The notes beneath the pieces were generated by a model. It was given only the letters and a program-made list of their open reading frames with translations, made no database searches and was not told the DNA's origin. Positions 35,719 through 45,397 of a stretch of 64,000 bases of DNA are shown piece after piece. The first letter of the stretch is position 1; each line of letters starts with the position of its first letter. The stretch comes from Asaia bogorensis. Lineage in GTDB: Bacteria; Pseudomonadota; Alphaproteobacteria; Acetobacterales; Acetobacteraceae. The translations under genes were made by a program, and so were the position numbers. Location: contig CAMCDA010000002.1 of NCBI GenBank assembly GCA_945873195.1, positions 1 through 64,000 on the forward strand. The letters are read 5' to 3'.

Positions 35719-36255
35719 ATGCTCGCACGCGTGATTCTCTCCACGGCCGCCCTGGCCCTCGCCCTTCTCGCCGCAACCGCCGTACCGGCGGAGGCGCAGG
35801 CCCCCAAGCCCGCGGCAAAGCCGGCTGGCCCAAAGCAGGTGGGCAAATTCGGCGATTGGACAGCCGCGACCTATCAGGAAGGCGGCGGCACGGTTTGCTA
35901 TGCCTTTGTCCGCGCCCAATCCTCCAACCCGACCCTGCCGAACCGCGGCCCGGTCATCCTGACCGTGACCCAGCGCGCGTCGGGCCGTGACGCGGTCGCG
36001 CTCGACGCCGGGTTTGTCTTTGCGGCCAATGCCTCGGTGACGGTGCAGGTCGATCAGACCGGGCTCGAATTCTACACCGCCCAGCGCAACGCCTTCGCCC
36101 GGGACGGCAAGGCCGCCGTGGCCGCCTTCCAGCGCGGCAGCCGAGCGATCGCGCGGTCGCCCGGGGCGAAGGATACGCAGGTAACGGATACGTTCAGCCT
36201 GTCCGGCTTCTCCGACGCCTACAAGGCGATCGTCAAGGAATGCCCGCCCAAGTGA
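35719..36255 (+). CDS. Invasion-associated locus B (IalB) family protein
   Basis: Signal peptide; KFGDWTAATYQEGGGTVCYAFVRAQ; paired Cys; FSLSGFSDAYKAI. Confidence 0.88.
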   Translation: MLARVILSTAALALALLAATAVPAEAQAPKPAAKPAGPKQVGKFGDWTAATYQEGGGTVCYAFVRAQSSNPTLPNRGPVILTVTQRASGRDAVALDAGFVFAANASVTVQVDQTGLEFYTAQRNAFARDGKAAVAAFQRGSRAIARSPGAKDTQVTDTFSLSGFSDAYKAIVKECPPK

Positions 36256-37427
36256 GCGATGTCCTGGAACTGACGGACGCCGAACGGACCCGTATCCTCG
36301 CCAAATCCGCGTTGTTCGACCCGCCGTCGCTGGCCTTGCCCGACGGAAGGCGCGACATTGTCGGACTGAGCCGGGACGAACTCGCCCAGGAAGTCGCGGC
36401 GATCGGTGAATCCGCCTTCCGCGTCAAGCAGATCTGGCATTGGGTTTATCACCAGGGCGTGACCGATTTCGCGCGGATGTCCTCGATCGCCAGGCCGCTT
36501 CAGGAAAAGCTGGCCGAACGCTTCATCATTGGCCGGCCCGAGACTGCCTTGTGCCAGACCAGTGAGGATGAGACCCGCAAGTTCCTGTTCCGCTTCCGCG
36601 ACGGGCAGGAAGCCGAGACGGTCTATATCCCCGATCCGGTGGAAGATCGCGGCGCGGTCTGCATTTCCTCCCAGGTCGGCTGCACCTTGTCGTGCCGGTT
36701 CTGCCATACCGGGACGCAGACGCTGGTCCGTAACCTCGGTTCCGCCGAGATCGTCGGGCAGTTCATGGCCGCGCGCGACACCTATGGCGAGTGGCCGTCT
36801 CCGAAGGGCGAGACACCGCGCCTGCTGTCCACCATCGTGCTGATGGGGATGGGGGAGCCGTTGTACAACTATGCCAACGTCGCCAAGGCGATGCGTATCG
36901 TGATGGACCACGAGGGCATTGGCCTGTCGCGGCGGCGCATCACGCTTTCGACCTCGGGCGTCGTGCCGATGATGGATCGTTGCGGAGCGGAGCTTGGGGT
37001 CAACCTCGCGGTATCATTGCATGCGGTACGTGATGATCTGCGGGATGAGCTGGTGCCGCTCAATCGCAAATACCCGATCGCGGAACTGATGGCGGCGTGT
37101 CGCCGTTACCCTGGCGCATCGAATGCGCGACGCATTACGTTCGAATACGTGATGTTGCGTGGTGTGAATGACTCGGAAGCCGAGGCACGGGAACTGGTGC
37201 GTTTGATCGCGGGTTTGCCGGCGAAGGTTAATCTGATTCCGTTCAATCCCTGGCCGGGTAGTCAGTACGAGCCGAGCGGGAACGCGGTGGTGGAACGTTT
37301 TTCAAAGATCGTGAATGACGCTGGGTTTTCAGCGCCCATTCGCACACCGCGCGGGCGCGATATCCTTGCGGCATGCGGACAATTGCGTACCGAAAGCCGG
37401 CGGGAGCGGCGCGTTCCCGGCTCCTGA
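36240..37427 (+). CDS. rlmN: 23S rRNA (adenine(2503)-C(2))-methyltransferase
   Basis: CISSQVGCTLSCRFCHTGTQ radical SAM CxxxCxxC; LMGMGEPLYNY; PWPGSQYE. Confidence 0.97.
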   Translation: MPAQVSDVLELTDAERTRILAKSALFDPPSLALPDGRRDIVGLSRDELAQEVAAIGESAFRVKQIWHWVYHQGVTDFARMSSIARPLQEKLAERFIIGRPETALCQTSEDETRKFLFRFRDGQEAETVYIPDPVEDRGAVCISSQVGCTLSCRFCHTGTQTLVRNLGSAEIVGQFMAARDTYGEWPSPKGETPRLLSTIVLMGMGEPLYNYANVAKAMRIVMDHEGIGLSRRRITLSTSGVVPMMDRCGAELGVNLAVSLHAVRDDLRDELVPLNRKYPIAELMAACRRYPGASNARRITFEYVMLRGVNDSEAEARELVRLIAGLPAKVNLIPFNPWPGSQYEPSGNAVVERFSKIVNDAGFSAPIRTPRGRDILAACGQLRTESRRERRVPGS

Positions 37428-37596
37428 CATCAGCACGCTTGCGGTCCGATCCGGCGCTTTCCCGCATGCCTCGGCGTGCATGTGTTGCCTGCGTCAAATC
37501 CATAGTGCCGAGCTTGGTCTTTCCGACGATGGTGAGCGAGGACGATGGTTTCCGGGGGGTATAAAAAATCATTCGGATATGATCTGTCCGGTAGAC

Positions 37597-37602
37597 TATA
37601 AT
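37597..37602 (+). promoter_or_regulatory. Candidate -10 element TATAAT upstream of TauE/SafE gene
   Basis: TATAAT in an AT-rich stretch (ggtataaaaaatcattcggat...agactataatc), 34 nt before ATG 37636; -35 weak. Confidence 0.4.
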
Positions 37603-37635
37603 CAACTTCGGTAGGCCAGTTTGGAAAGTGTGCTC

Positions 37636-38385
37636 ATGTCGACGGAGTTTTGGTCACTTGTCGCGGTCGGCTTTTTTGCCCAGTTGGTTGATGGTTCGTT
37701 GGGTATGGCGTTTGGCCTGATTTCGACCACGGTGATGCTGTCCCTGGGTATTCCGCCCGCGCAGGCCAGTGCCGCGGTTCATACCGCGGAAGTGGCAACC
37801 TCGGCGACGTCCGGCATTTCTCATCTGTTGCATAGGAACATTGATTACCGGCTGTTTCTCACGCTCGGGATCGCCGGCGTGTTTGGCGGCGTACTCGGCG
37901 CCTATATCCTTTCCAACATCGATGGCCGGGCGATCCGCCCATTCGTATCTGCCTATCTGCTGATCTGCGGCATTCTCATCGTGTTCAAGGCGACGCGGCT
38001 TGCCCCGGTGAACGAAGACGCCAAGCCGGGCTATGCCGCGCCGCTGGGCCTGGTGGGCGGGTTCCTGGATGCGATCGGCGGCGGCGGCTGGGGGCCGTTG
38101 GTGACCTCGACCCTGATCGGCTCGGGCCATGCGCCGCGGCGGGTCATCGGTTCGGTCAACGCGGCGGAGTTTTTCATAACCGTTGCCGTGGCTTCCACCT
38201 TTTGCATCGAACTCGGCATGGCGCACCTTAGCCATATCGGCGCGCTGATCATCGGCGGCGTGGTCGCGGCCCCGCTGGGGGCGTTTTTCGTCCGCTATAT
38301 CCCGGCGCACCGGCTGATGCTGGTAGTGGGTGTGCTGGTCTGCCTGCTTGCCGTGTTCCAGATCTGGCAGTCGTTCCGGATCTGA
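37636..38385 (+). CDS. Sulfite exporter TauE/SafE family membrane protein
   Basis: VDGSLGMAFGLISTTVMLSLGIPPAQASAAVHTAEVATSATSGISH; GGGGWGPLVTSTLIGSG. Confidence 0.92.
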   Translation: MSTEFWSLVAVGFFAQLVDGSLGMAFGLISTTVMLSLGIPPAQASAAVHTAEVATSATSGISHLLHRNIDYRLFLTLGIAGVFGGVLGAYILSNIDGRAIRPFVSAYLLICGILIVFKATRLAPVNEDAKPGYAAPLGLVGGFLDAIGGGGWGPLVTSTLIGSGHAPRRVIGSVNAAEFFITVAVASTFCIELGMAHLSHIGALIIGGVVAAPLGAFFVRYIPAHRLMLVVGVLVCLLAVFQIWQSFRI

Positions 38386-38564
38386 CCGTTGGGTTCGCCC
38401 CTGGTGCCTGGGGGATGATTCTGCTAACCACCGGGGGTGCGGGTTACCTTTGGTTTTGGCAGCCCGCACCAACCCCGTTGGCCAACAGGCTTGCTCCGGG
38501 CAGGCCTTGCGCCTAAGAAGCGGCCCGCGCGGCGACCGGTAACGCCCGCGCGCGAGGAGACAGC

Positions 38565-40607
38565 ATGGCAGCCATTGATGACGGGTCTGTTGATACCTCG
38601 GTGCTGGCACGTCAGACCGAGATACTCAGCCGTCCGATGACCCCGGTGCGGCACATGGCGGACGCCATCCGCGCCTTGTCGATCGACGCGGTGGAAAGGG
38701 CCAAGTCCGGCCACCCCGGCATGCCGATGGGCATGGCCGACGCGGCCACGGTGCTGTGGTCCCGCTTCCTGAAATTCGACGCTGCCGACCCGCGCTGGCC
38801 CGATAGGGATCGCTTCGTCCTGTCGGCTGGCCATGGGTCGATGTTGCTGTATTCGCTGCTGCATCTGACCGGCCATGACGGCATGTCGATGGACGATCTG
38901 CGGAATTTCCGCCAGTTGCATTCCCCCGCCGCCGGCCATCCGGAGTTCGGGGAGCATCCGGCGATCGAGACCACGACCGGGCCGCTGGGGCAGGGCTTCG
39001 CGACCGCCGTGGGCATGGCGCTGGCCGAACGCCAGATGGCCGCGCGCTATGGCAAGTCGCTGGTCGATCACCGCACCTGGGTGATCGCGGGCGACGGCGA
39101 CCTGATGGAAGGCATCAGCCATGAGGCCGCGTCGATGGCCGGCCATCTCGGGCTGTCCAAGCTGACGGTGCTTTACGACGACAATCACATCTCGATCGAC
39201 GGCGACACCAGCCTGTCCTGGTCGGAGGATATCCCCAAGCGATTCGCGGCCTACGGCTGGGCGGTGAAGCAGGTGGACGGGCACGATCCCGACGCCGTGG
39301 CTGCCGCCCTGTCCTTCGCCGTGCGTTCCAAGAAGCCGACCCTTGTTGCCTGCCGCACCATCATCGGCCTGGGCGCGCCGACCAAGGCCGGCACCGCCGG
39401 TGTGCATGGCTCCCCCCTCGGCGCCACGGAGGCCGCCGGCGCCAAGGCCGCGCTAGGCTGGACCGCTGAACCCTTCACCGTGCCCGATGACATCGCCGCG
39501 TCCTGGCTAGCCGTCGGCGCACGTGGCGCAGGCACGCGGCGGTCGTGGCTGAAGCGTCTGGCGCGGCACAACCAGCGCTCGGAGTTCGAGCGGGTGATGG
39601 CCGGCAAGCTGCCCGACAATTGGCACGAAGCCGTGGCCGAGATGAAGCAGGAGATCGCGGCCTCCAAGCCGAAGATGGCCTCCCGCGCCTCCAGCCAGAA
39701 GGTGCTGGAAATCCTGGTGCCGGCGACGCCGGAACTGCTGGGCGGGTCGGCCGATCTGACGGGGTCGAACCTGACCCTGGTCAAGGGCATGGGCTCGATC
39801 ACCAGCGGCAACTATGGCGGCCGCTACATGCATTACGGCATCCGCGAGCATGCGATGGCCGCCGCCGCCAATGGCATGGCGCTGCATGGCGGCATCATCC
39901 CCTATACCGGCACGTTCTTCGTCTTCACCGACTACATGCGGCCGGCGATTCGCCTCGGCGCCCTGATGCGCCAGCGGGTAATCCATGTGTTGACGCACGA
40001 CTCGATCGGCCTGGGCGAAGACGGCCCGACGCATCAGCCGGTCGAACATCTGGCCAGCCTGCGCGCCATGCCGAACGTGCATGTCTTCCGCCCCGCCGAC
40101 ACGCTGGAGACGGCTGAGTGCTGGGAACTGGCTGTGCGCCGCGCCGATGGCCCCAGCCTGTTGGTGCTGACGCGGCAGGCGCTGCCGGCGCAGCGGAGCG
40201 ACGCTGGAGAAAACCGATCGGCCCGCGGCGGCTACGTCCTGACGGAAGCCGAGGGCACCCGCCAGGCCACGCTGATCGCCACCGGCTCGGAAGTCGCGAT
40301 CATGATGGATGCCCGCGCGCTGCTGGCGCAGGAGGGGATCAAGGTCGCGGTCGTCTCCCTGCCAAGCTGGGAACTGTTCGCGGCGCAGGACGAATCCTAC
40401 CGCGCCGAGGTGCTCGGCACCGCCCCCCGCATCGGCATGGAAGCCGGCTGCGCCTTCGGTTGGGATCGCTGGCTGGGTCCTGATGGCGTGTTCATCGGCA
40501 TGCCGGGCTTTGGCGCCTCGGCGCCGGCCGAGGTTCTGTATAAGCATTTCGGCATCACCGCCGAGGCGGCGGCCGCGGCTGTCCGCAAGAAGCTTGAGCA
40601 GGCGTAA
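38565..40607 (+). CDS. tkt: Transketolase
   Basis: MADAIRALSIDAVERAKSGHPGMPMGMAD; GDGDLMEGISHEA; TPELLGGSADLTGSN. Confidence 0.97.
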   Translation: MAAIDDGSVDTSVLARQTEILSRPMTPVRHMADAIRALSIDAVERAKSGHPGMPMGMADAATVLWSRFLKFDAADPRWPDRDRFVLSAGHGSMLLYSLLHLTGHDGMSMDDLRNFRQLHSPAAGHPEFGEHPAIETTTGPLGQGFATAVGMALAERQMAARYGKSLVDHRTWVIAGDGDLMEGISHEAASMAGHLGLSKLTVLYDDNHISIDGDTSLSWSEDIPKRFAAYGWAVKQVDGHDPDAVAAALSFAVRSKKPTLVACRTIIGLGAPTKAGTAGVHGSPLGATEAAGAKAALGWTAEPFTVPDDIAASWLAVGARGAGTRRSWLKRLARHNQRSEFERVMAGKLPDNWHEAVAEMKQEIAASKPKMASRASSQKVLEILVPATPELLGGSADLTGSNLTLVKGMGSITSGNYGGRYMHYGIREHAMAAAANGMALHGGIIPYTGTFFVFTDYMRPAIRLGALMRQRVIHVLTHDSIGLGEDGPTHQPVEHLASLRAMPNVHVFRPADTLETAECWELAVRRADGPSLLVLTRQALPAQRSDAGENRSARGGYVLTEAEGTRQATLIATGSEVAIMMDARALLAQEGIKVAVVSLPSWELFAAQDESYRAEVLGTAPRIGMEAGCAFGWDRWLGPDGVFIGMPGFGASAPAEVLYKHFGITAEAAAAAVRKKLEQA

Positions 40608-40666
40608 TCGTTTTACTGGTAACCGTGCGGGTCTGACCCCGGGACGTCAACGAAAGGACATTGGGC

Positions 40667-41683
40667 ATGGCCGTTACGGTCGCAATCAACGGCTTTGGGC
40701 GGATCGGACGGCTGGTGCTGCGCGCCATCGTCGAGAGCGGCCGGGATGACCTGGTTCCCCTCGCGATCAATGGCCCCGGCAACGCCGAGGCCAACGCGCA
40801 TCTGTTCCTGTTCGACAGCGTCCACGGCCGCTTCGCCGGTGAGGTTGAGACGACCGAGACCTCGATGACCGTCCGCTACGCCGGCCGCACCTATGGGCCG
40901 ATGCGGTTCACGTCGGAACGCGATCCGTCGAAGGTTTCCTACGCCGACATCGATGTCATGCTGGACTGCACGGGATCGTTCACCTCCAAGGCCAAGGCCG
41001 CGGCGCTGCTGAAGGCTGGCGCGAAGAAGGTGCTGATCTCGGCTCCGGCCGACGATGCCGACGCGACGATCGTCTATGGCGTCAATCAGAACGTTCTGAC
41101 GAAGGACATGACGGTTGTGTCCGCCGCGTCCTGCACGACGAACTGCCTCGCCCCGATGGCGAAGGTGCTGCAGGACAATTTCGGCATCCTGCGCGGCTAT
41201 ATGGTCACGATCCACGCTTATACCGGCGACCAGGGCACGGTTGACCGCATGCACAAGGACCCGCGTCGCGCCCGTGCCGCCGCCGTGTCCGCCATCCCGA
41301 CCTCGACCGGCGCCGCCCGCTCGGTGGGCCTGGTGATGCCGGAGCTGAAGGGCAAGCTCGACGGCACGGCGATCCGCATCCCGACGCCGAATGTTTCGAT
41401 CGTTTCGCTCGACGTGAACCTCGCCCGTCAGGTCACCAAGGATGAGGTGAACGCGGCGATGAAGGCGGCCTCTCAGGGCGCCATGAAGGGCGTGCTGGAC
41501 TACAACACCGCGGCCCTGGTCAGCATCGACTTCAACCACAGTTCCGCGTCCTGCGTGTTCGACGCGACGCAGACCGCCGTGGTCGATGGCGGCAACATGC
41601 TGCGGGTGATGGGCTGGTACGACAACGAATGGGGCTTCTCGAACCGGATGCTCGACGTCGCCGCGCTGATGGGCCGGCTGTAG
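40667..41683 (+). CDS. gap: Glyceraldehyde-3-phosphate dehydrogenase, type I
   Basis: [40 protein letters not shown]. Confidence 0.98.
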   Translation: MAVTVAINGFGRIGRLVLRAIVESGRDDLVPLAINGPGNAEANAHLFLFDSVHGRFAGEVETTETSMTVRYAGRTYGPMRFTSERDPSKVSYADIDVMLDCTGSFTSKAKAAALLKAGAKKVLISAPADDADATIVYGVNQNVLTKDMTVVSAASCTTNCLAPMAKVLQDNFGILRGYMVTIHAYTGDQGTVDRMHKDPRRARAAAVSAIPTSTGAARSVGLVMPELKGKLDGTAIRIPTPNVSIVSLDVNLARQVTKDEVNAAMKAASQGAMKGVLDYNTAALVSIDFNHSSASCVFDATQTAVVDGGNMLRVMGWYDNEWGFSNRMLDVAALMGRL

Positions 41684-41693
41684 GATCCGATCG

Positions 41694-42884
41694 ATGGCCT
41701 TCAAGACACTCGACAACGTCGCCGTTTCCGGCAAGCGCGTGCTGCTGCGGGCGGACCTGAATGTCCCCGTTCGCGACGGCAAGATCACCGATCTGACCCG
41801 GATTGAGCGGCTGACGCCCACGATCCGGGAACTCGCCGGCAAGGGCGCCAAGGTCATTGTCTGCAGCCATTTCGACCGCCCCAAGGGCAAGCGCGTGCCG
41901 GAAATGTCGTTGGCACCTGTCGCGCAGGCGCTGAGCCATGTGCTGGGCACGCCGGTCGGATTCGCGGATGACTGCGTGGGCGCGCCGGCCGAACAGGCGA
42001 TCGCGGCCATGAAGAATGGCGACGTGATCGTGCTGGAAAACACGCGCTATCACGCGGCCGAGGAAAAGAACGATCCGGCCTTCGCCGCCCAGCTTGCCGC
42101 CTTGGCTGACCTGTTCGTCAACGACGCCTTCTCGGCCGCGCATCGCGCCCATGCCAGCACCGCCGGCGTGGCGCATCTGCTGCCAGCCTATGCCGGCCGC
42201 CTGATGCAGGCGGAGCTGGAGGCGCTGCACGCCGCCCTCGGCAGCCCCGCCCGCCCGGTCTGTGCCATTGTCGGCGGCGCCAAGGTCTCAACCAAGCTCG
42301 ATCTGCTGGGCAACCTGGTGGGCAAGGTCGAGGTGCTGGTGATTGGCGGGGCGATGGCGAACACCTTCCTCGCGGCCCAGGGCATCGGCGTCGGCAAGTC
42401 GCTCCAGGAAGCCGAGATGCACGACACGGCGCTGGAAATCCTGGCCCGGGCCAAGGCCGCCGGATGTGAGATCGTGCTGCCGACCGATGTCGTCGTCGCC
42501 GCCGAGTTCAAGCCCAATCCGCCGACCCGGACCGTCGCGGTCGCGGATGTGCCGGCGGATATGATGATTCTTGATGTCGGACCGGTCTCGACGGCCGCCC
42601 TGATCGCCCGCCTGCCGACGCTGAAGACGCTTGTGTGGAATGGTCCGTTGGGCGCGTTTGAAACACCCCCTTTCGACACCGCGACCGTTGCCGTGGCGAA
42701 GGCCGTGGCCGAGGCGACAGCGCGTGGTGCGCTGCGCAGCGTGGCCGGCGGCGGGGATACGGTGTCCGCTCTGCGTCAGGCCGGAGTGATCGACGCGATG
42801 TCCTATGTCTCCACCGCCGGGGGCGCGTTCCTGGAGTGGCTGGAAGGCAAGACCCTGCCAGGCGTCGCGGCGCTGGAAGGCTAG
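41694..42884 (+). CDS. pgk: Phosphoglycerate kinase
   Basis: [38 protein letters not shown]. Confidence 0.98.
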   Translation: MAFKTLDNVAVSGKRVLLRADLNVPVRDGKITDLTRIERLTPTIRELAGKGAKVIVCSHFDRPKGKRVPEMSLAPVAQALSHVLGTPVGFADDCVGAPAEQAIAAMKNGDVIVLENTRYHAAEEKNDPAFAAQLAALADLFVNDAFSAAHRAHASTAGVAHLLPAYAGRLMQAELEALHAALGSPARPVCAIVGGAKVSTKLDLLGNLVGKVEVLVIGGAMANTFLAAQGIGVGKSLQEAEMHDTALEILARAKAAGCEIVLPTDVVVAAEFKPNPPTRTVAVADVPADMMILDVGPVSTAALIARLPTLKTLVWNGPLGAFETPPFDTATVAVAKAVAEATARGALRSVAGGGDTVSALRQAGVIDAMSYVSTAGGAFLEWLEGKTLPGVAALEG

Positions 42885-43183
42885 CCGGTTCGCAGGAAGG
42901 TGGCCCATTCGTTCAGGGCCGCCACGAACCGCTCGCGGGGGACCGAGATCTCCGCCGCGTCCGGCAGATGCAGATGCGTGATCGTTACCGCATCATCCCC
43001 AAACGTCACCGCATAGGCGTTGCCCGTCACGACGGCGCCCGCGACCGTCAGGGTCTCGGCATAATCGGGCCAGGGGACATCCTGCGTCAGGAATCCGGCC
43101 AGGGCGGCGCTTTCGGCGCTGGGATCGGCGGGGCGCGCGACCGGGCGGCCGTCGGCGTCACGCGCGAAGGACAGGTCGGCCAT
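42881..43183 (-). CDS. Small protein, candidate EndoU immunity protein
   Basis: 100 aa [18 protein letters not shown]...[52 protein letters not shown] coupling to EndoU stop. Confidence 0.5.
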   Translation of the reverse strand: MADLSFARDADGRPVARPADPSAESAALAGFLTQDVPWPDYAETLTVAGAVVTGNAYAVTFGDDAVTITHLHLPDAAEISVPRERFVAALNEWATFLRTG

Positions 43184-43686
43184 CAATTCGGGTAGGCCGT
43201 GATGATCACCATCCTGCCGTTATACGTGCCGGTGAAGCCCTGGATGCGGAAGGGGTTGCCATTCCCGTCCTCGCAGCTCGGACCGGACAGGCCAGAGAAG
43301 GAACGATCTTCCCGCGTGCCGGTCCGATAGGCGTTCTGTATGGCGGCGATCACTCCGGCCTCATCGCAATGGTCAGGGAACATCGTGGAGATCGTCTTCA
43401 CGGCGGTTTGCCCATGTTCGGAGATCCGGAACCGGAACAGCGTATAGATGCCCGGCCGGCGGGGATCGGGGCGTACGTCATCCGTGCCCGATACGCTGGC
43501 GGGGTTCACGCCGCCGGGGCGGCTGTGAAACCCGGTGGCCTTGCCGTCGCGCCGCACCTCTCCGCAGAACACGTGCTGCCCCTTGACCGGCGGCGTGCCG
43601 GCGGAAAGCGGCGCCGGGCAGCGCGCCAAAGCGGGGGAGACCCACCCCAGCGCAAAGCCTGCCGCCATCAGCCATGCCAGCCTCAT
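43183..43686 (-). CDS. Secreted EndoU-type endoribonuclease domain protein
   Basis: N-term signal peptide (MRLAWLMAAGFALGWVSPALA); GQHVFCGEVRRDGKATGFHSRPGG, TMFPDHCDEAGVIAAIQNAY, C-term ITAYPN match the bacterial EndoU pattern. Confidence 0.8.
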   Translation of the reverse strand: MRLAWLMAAGFALGWVSPALARCPAPLSAGTPPVKGQHVFCGEVRRDGKATGFHSRPGGVNPASVSGTDDVRPDPRRPGIYTLFRFRISEHGQTAVKTISTMFPDHCDEAGVIAAIQNAYRTGTREDRSFSGLSGPSCEDGNGNPFRIQGFTGTYNGRMVIITAYPN

Positions 43687-45254
43687 TTCACGATCTGGAG
43701 TTCGACGACGCGGGTCTGGTCATCCGACCGGCCCGTGTAGCGCAGGTTCGACTGCATCGCCCAGGTGGTCCGTTGCAGATGCAACGGAATATTGGCGACA
43801 TCCGCCGCCCCCATGCGCATCGCGTCCTGCAACAGCTTCTCCCGCTGCTTGTCATCGGCGGTCAGTTGCGCCTGCTCCACCACGGCGTCGAAGGCGGCAT
43901 TGGAATACTTGCCCCAATTGAAACCACCCCAACCCTTCGGCGGGTCATAGGTGCCCATGGCGCTGCGCAGCACCTGTGATGACTCGCCGGTCACGGGGGC
44001 GACGGCGCCGAGCATGATGGAGTATTGGCCGCGGTGAACGCGAGAGGCGTAGGTGCTCCAGGGCTGAAGCTCGATCGCGGTCTGCACGCCGATCCGCTGC
44101 CACATCTGCGCGATCGCCTGGACCACGCGGGTGTCGTTCACGAAGCGGCCGCGCGGGGAGTGGATGGTGACCCGGAACCCGTTGGGATAGCCGGCCTCCG
44201 CCAGCAGCTTCTTGGCTTGCTCCGGATCATACGGCGGGGGCTTGAGATCGGGAATGGAGCCGAACCCGCCCGCGGCCATCATCTGCCCGGTGGAGGTCGC
44301 CAGCCCCTCCATCACGCGTTCGATCATCAGGGGACGGTTGATCGCGAGCGACAGCGCCTTGCGCACGCGCAGGTCCTTGAACGGGTTCTTCTCCAGCGGC
44401 TCCCCATTGGGGCCGGTGACAAAGGGCGTCGGCCCGTCGCGCGATTGATCGAGCGCCAGGAAGATGTAGCGCAGCCCGACCTCGGCCGTCACGACATTGA
44501 CCTTGCCGTTGGCCTTCAGCGTTGGCAGCGCGTCGCTGGGCACCAGGTCGATCACCTGCACGTCGCCGGCCAGCAAGGCCGCGACACGCGCGGCGCCGTC
44601 GGAGATGAAGCGGTAGTTCACCTTGTCCCAGGAAGATGTCTTGGCCCAGGCATGCTCATTCTTGGCGAGCTCGATGCCCGATCCCGGGTTGTATGAAACG
44701 AAACGAACTGGGCCGGTGCCGATCGCCGCGCGCCCCGAGTTGAAATCGTCGTTCGTGGCCTGCTCCCATTTGGCCTGGATGATACGGATCTGGGCCGCTT
44801 CATTCGACAGGATTGGATCAAGGGCGCTGGTGTGGAACCGGATCGTGAGCGGATCGACCACCGTCATGGACTGGACCATGCGGATATAGGTGGTGAACGG
44901 CGCCGGCGCGTTGGGCACCTTGGGAACCCGCGTGAAGGATGCGCGGACATCCTCGGCCGTCAGGGGCTGGCCGTCATGGAACTTGATCCCGGGACGGAGC
45001 TTGAATTCCCAGGTCTTCTCGTCGATCAGGCGCCAGGACTCAGCCAGGGACGGCCCCATGTTATAGGTGCTGTCGGCATCCGTCAGCGCGTCATAGATGT
45101 TGCACAGCACGTTCTTGTTGCTGGGCGAATTCAGGTAATGCGGGTCCATGCTGGTGACCGACTCGGCCACGCCGATGTTCAGCGTCGTCTGGGCGTTCGC
45201 GGCCTGCGCCGAGAACGCCGCGAGGAGGGCCAGTGTCAGGCGTCGGTTCATCAT
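43683..45254 (-). CDS. ABC transporter substrate-binding protein, family 5 (peptide/opine type)
   Basis: Signal peptide; SVTSMDPHYLNSPSNKNVLCNIYDALTD; WEFKLRPGIKFHDGQPLTAEDV. Confidence 0.93.
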   Translation of the reverse strand: MMNRRLTLALLAAFSAQAANAQTTLNIGVAESVTSMDPHYLNSPSNKNVLCNIYDALTDADSTYNMGPSLAESWRLIDEKTWEFKLRPGIKFHDGQPLTAEDVRASFTRVPKVPNAPAPFTTYIRMVQSMTVVDPLTIRFHTSALDPILSNEAAQIRIIQAKWEQATNDDFNSGRAAIGTGPVRFVSYNPGSGIELAKNEHAWAKTSSWDKVNYRFISDGAARVAALLAGDVQVIDLVPSDALPTLKANGKVNVVTAEVGLRYIFLALDQSRDGPTPFVTGPNGEPLEKNPFKDLRVRKALSLAINRPLMIERVMEGLATSTGQMMAAGGFGSIPDLKPPPYDPEQAKKLLAEAGYPNGFRVTIHSPRGRFVNDTRVVQAIAQMWQRIGVQTAIELQPWSTYASRVHRGQYSIMLGAVAPVTGESSQVLRSAMGTYDPPKGWGGFNWGKYSNAAFDAVVEQAQLTADDKQREKLLQDAMRMGAADVANIPLHLQRTTWAMQSNLRYTGRSDDQTRVVELQIVK

Positions 45255-45397
45255 TTTCCTCCGGTGGCCACTCAGGCTCTTGGCGTGAAGTGGACCACGT
45301 CCCGCGTTCCGCGTGAAGACAGTTCCGGGTCGAACCGGGGGTGACGGGCGTTGATTGACAAATGATCATACAACGACCCGTCATGCCCCGATTGTCG

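Noticed and set aside
37428-37635. tRNA or small RNA gene in the rlmN-tauE spacer
   Set aside because: No cloverleaf or TPsiC-like box seen; the AT-rich part fits a promoter. A tRNAscan/Rfam search would be decisive.
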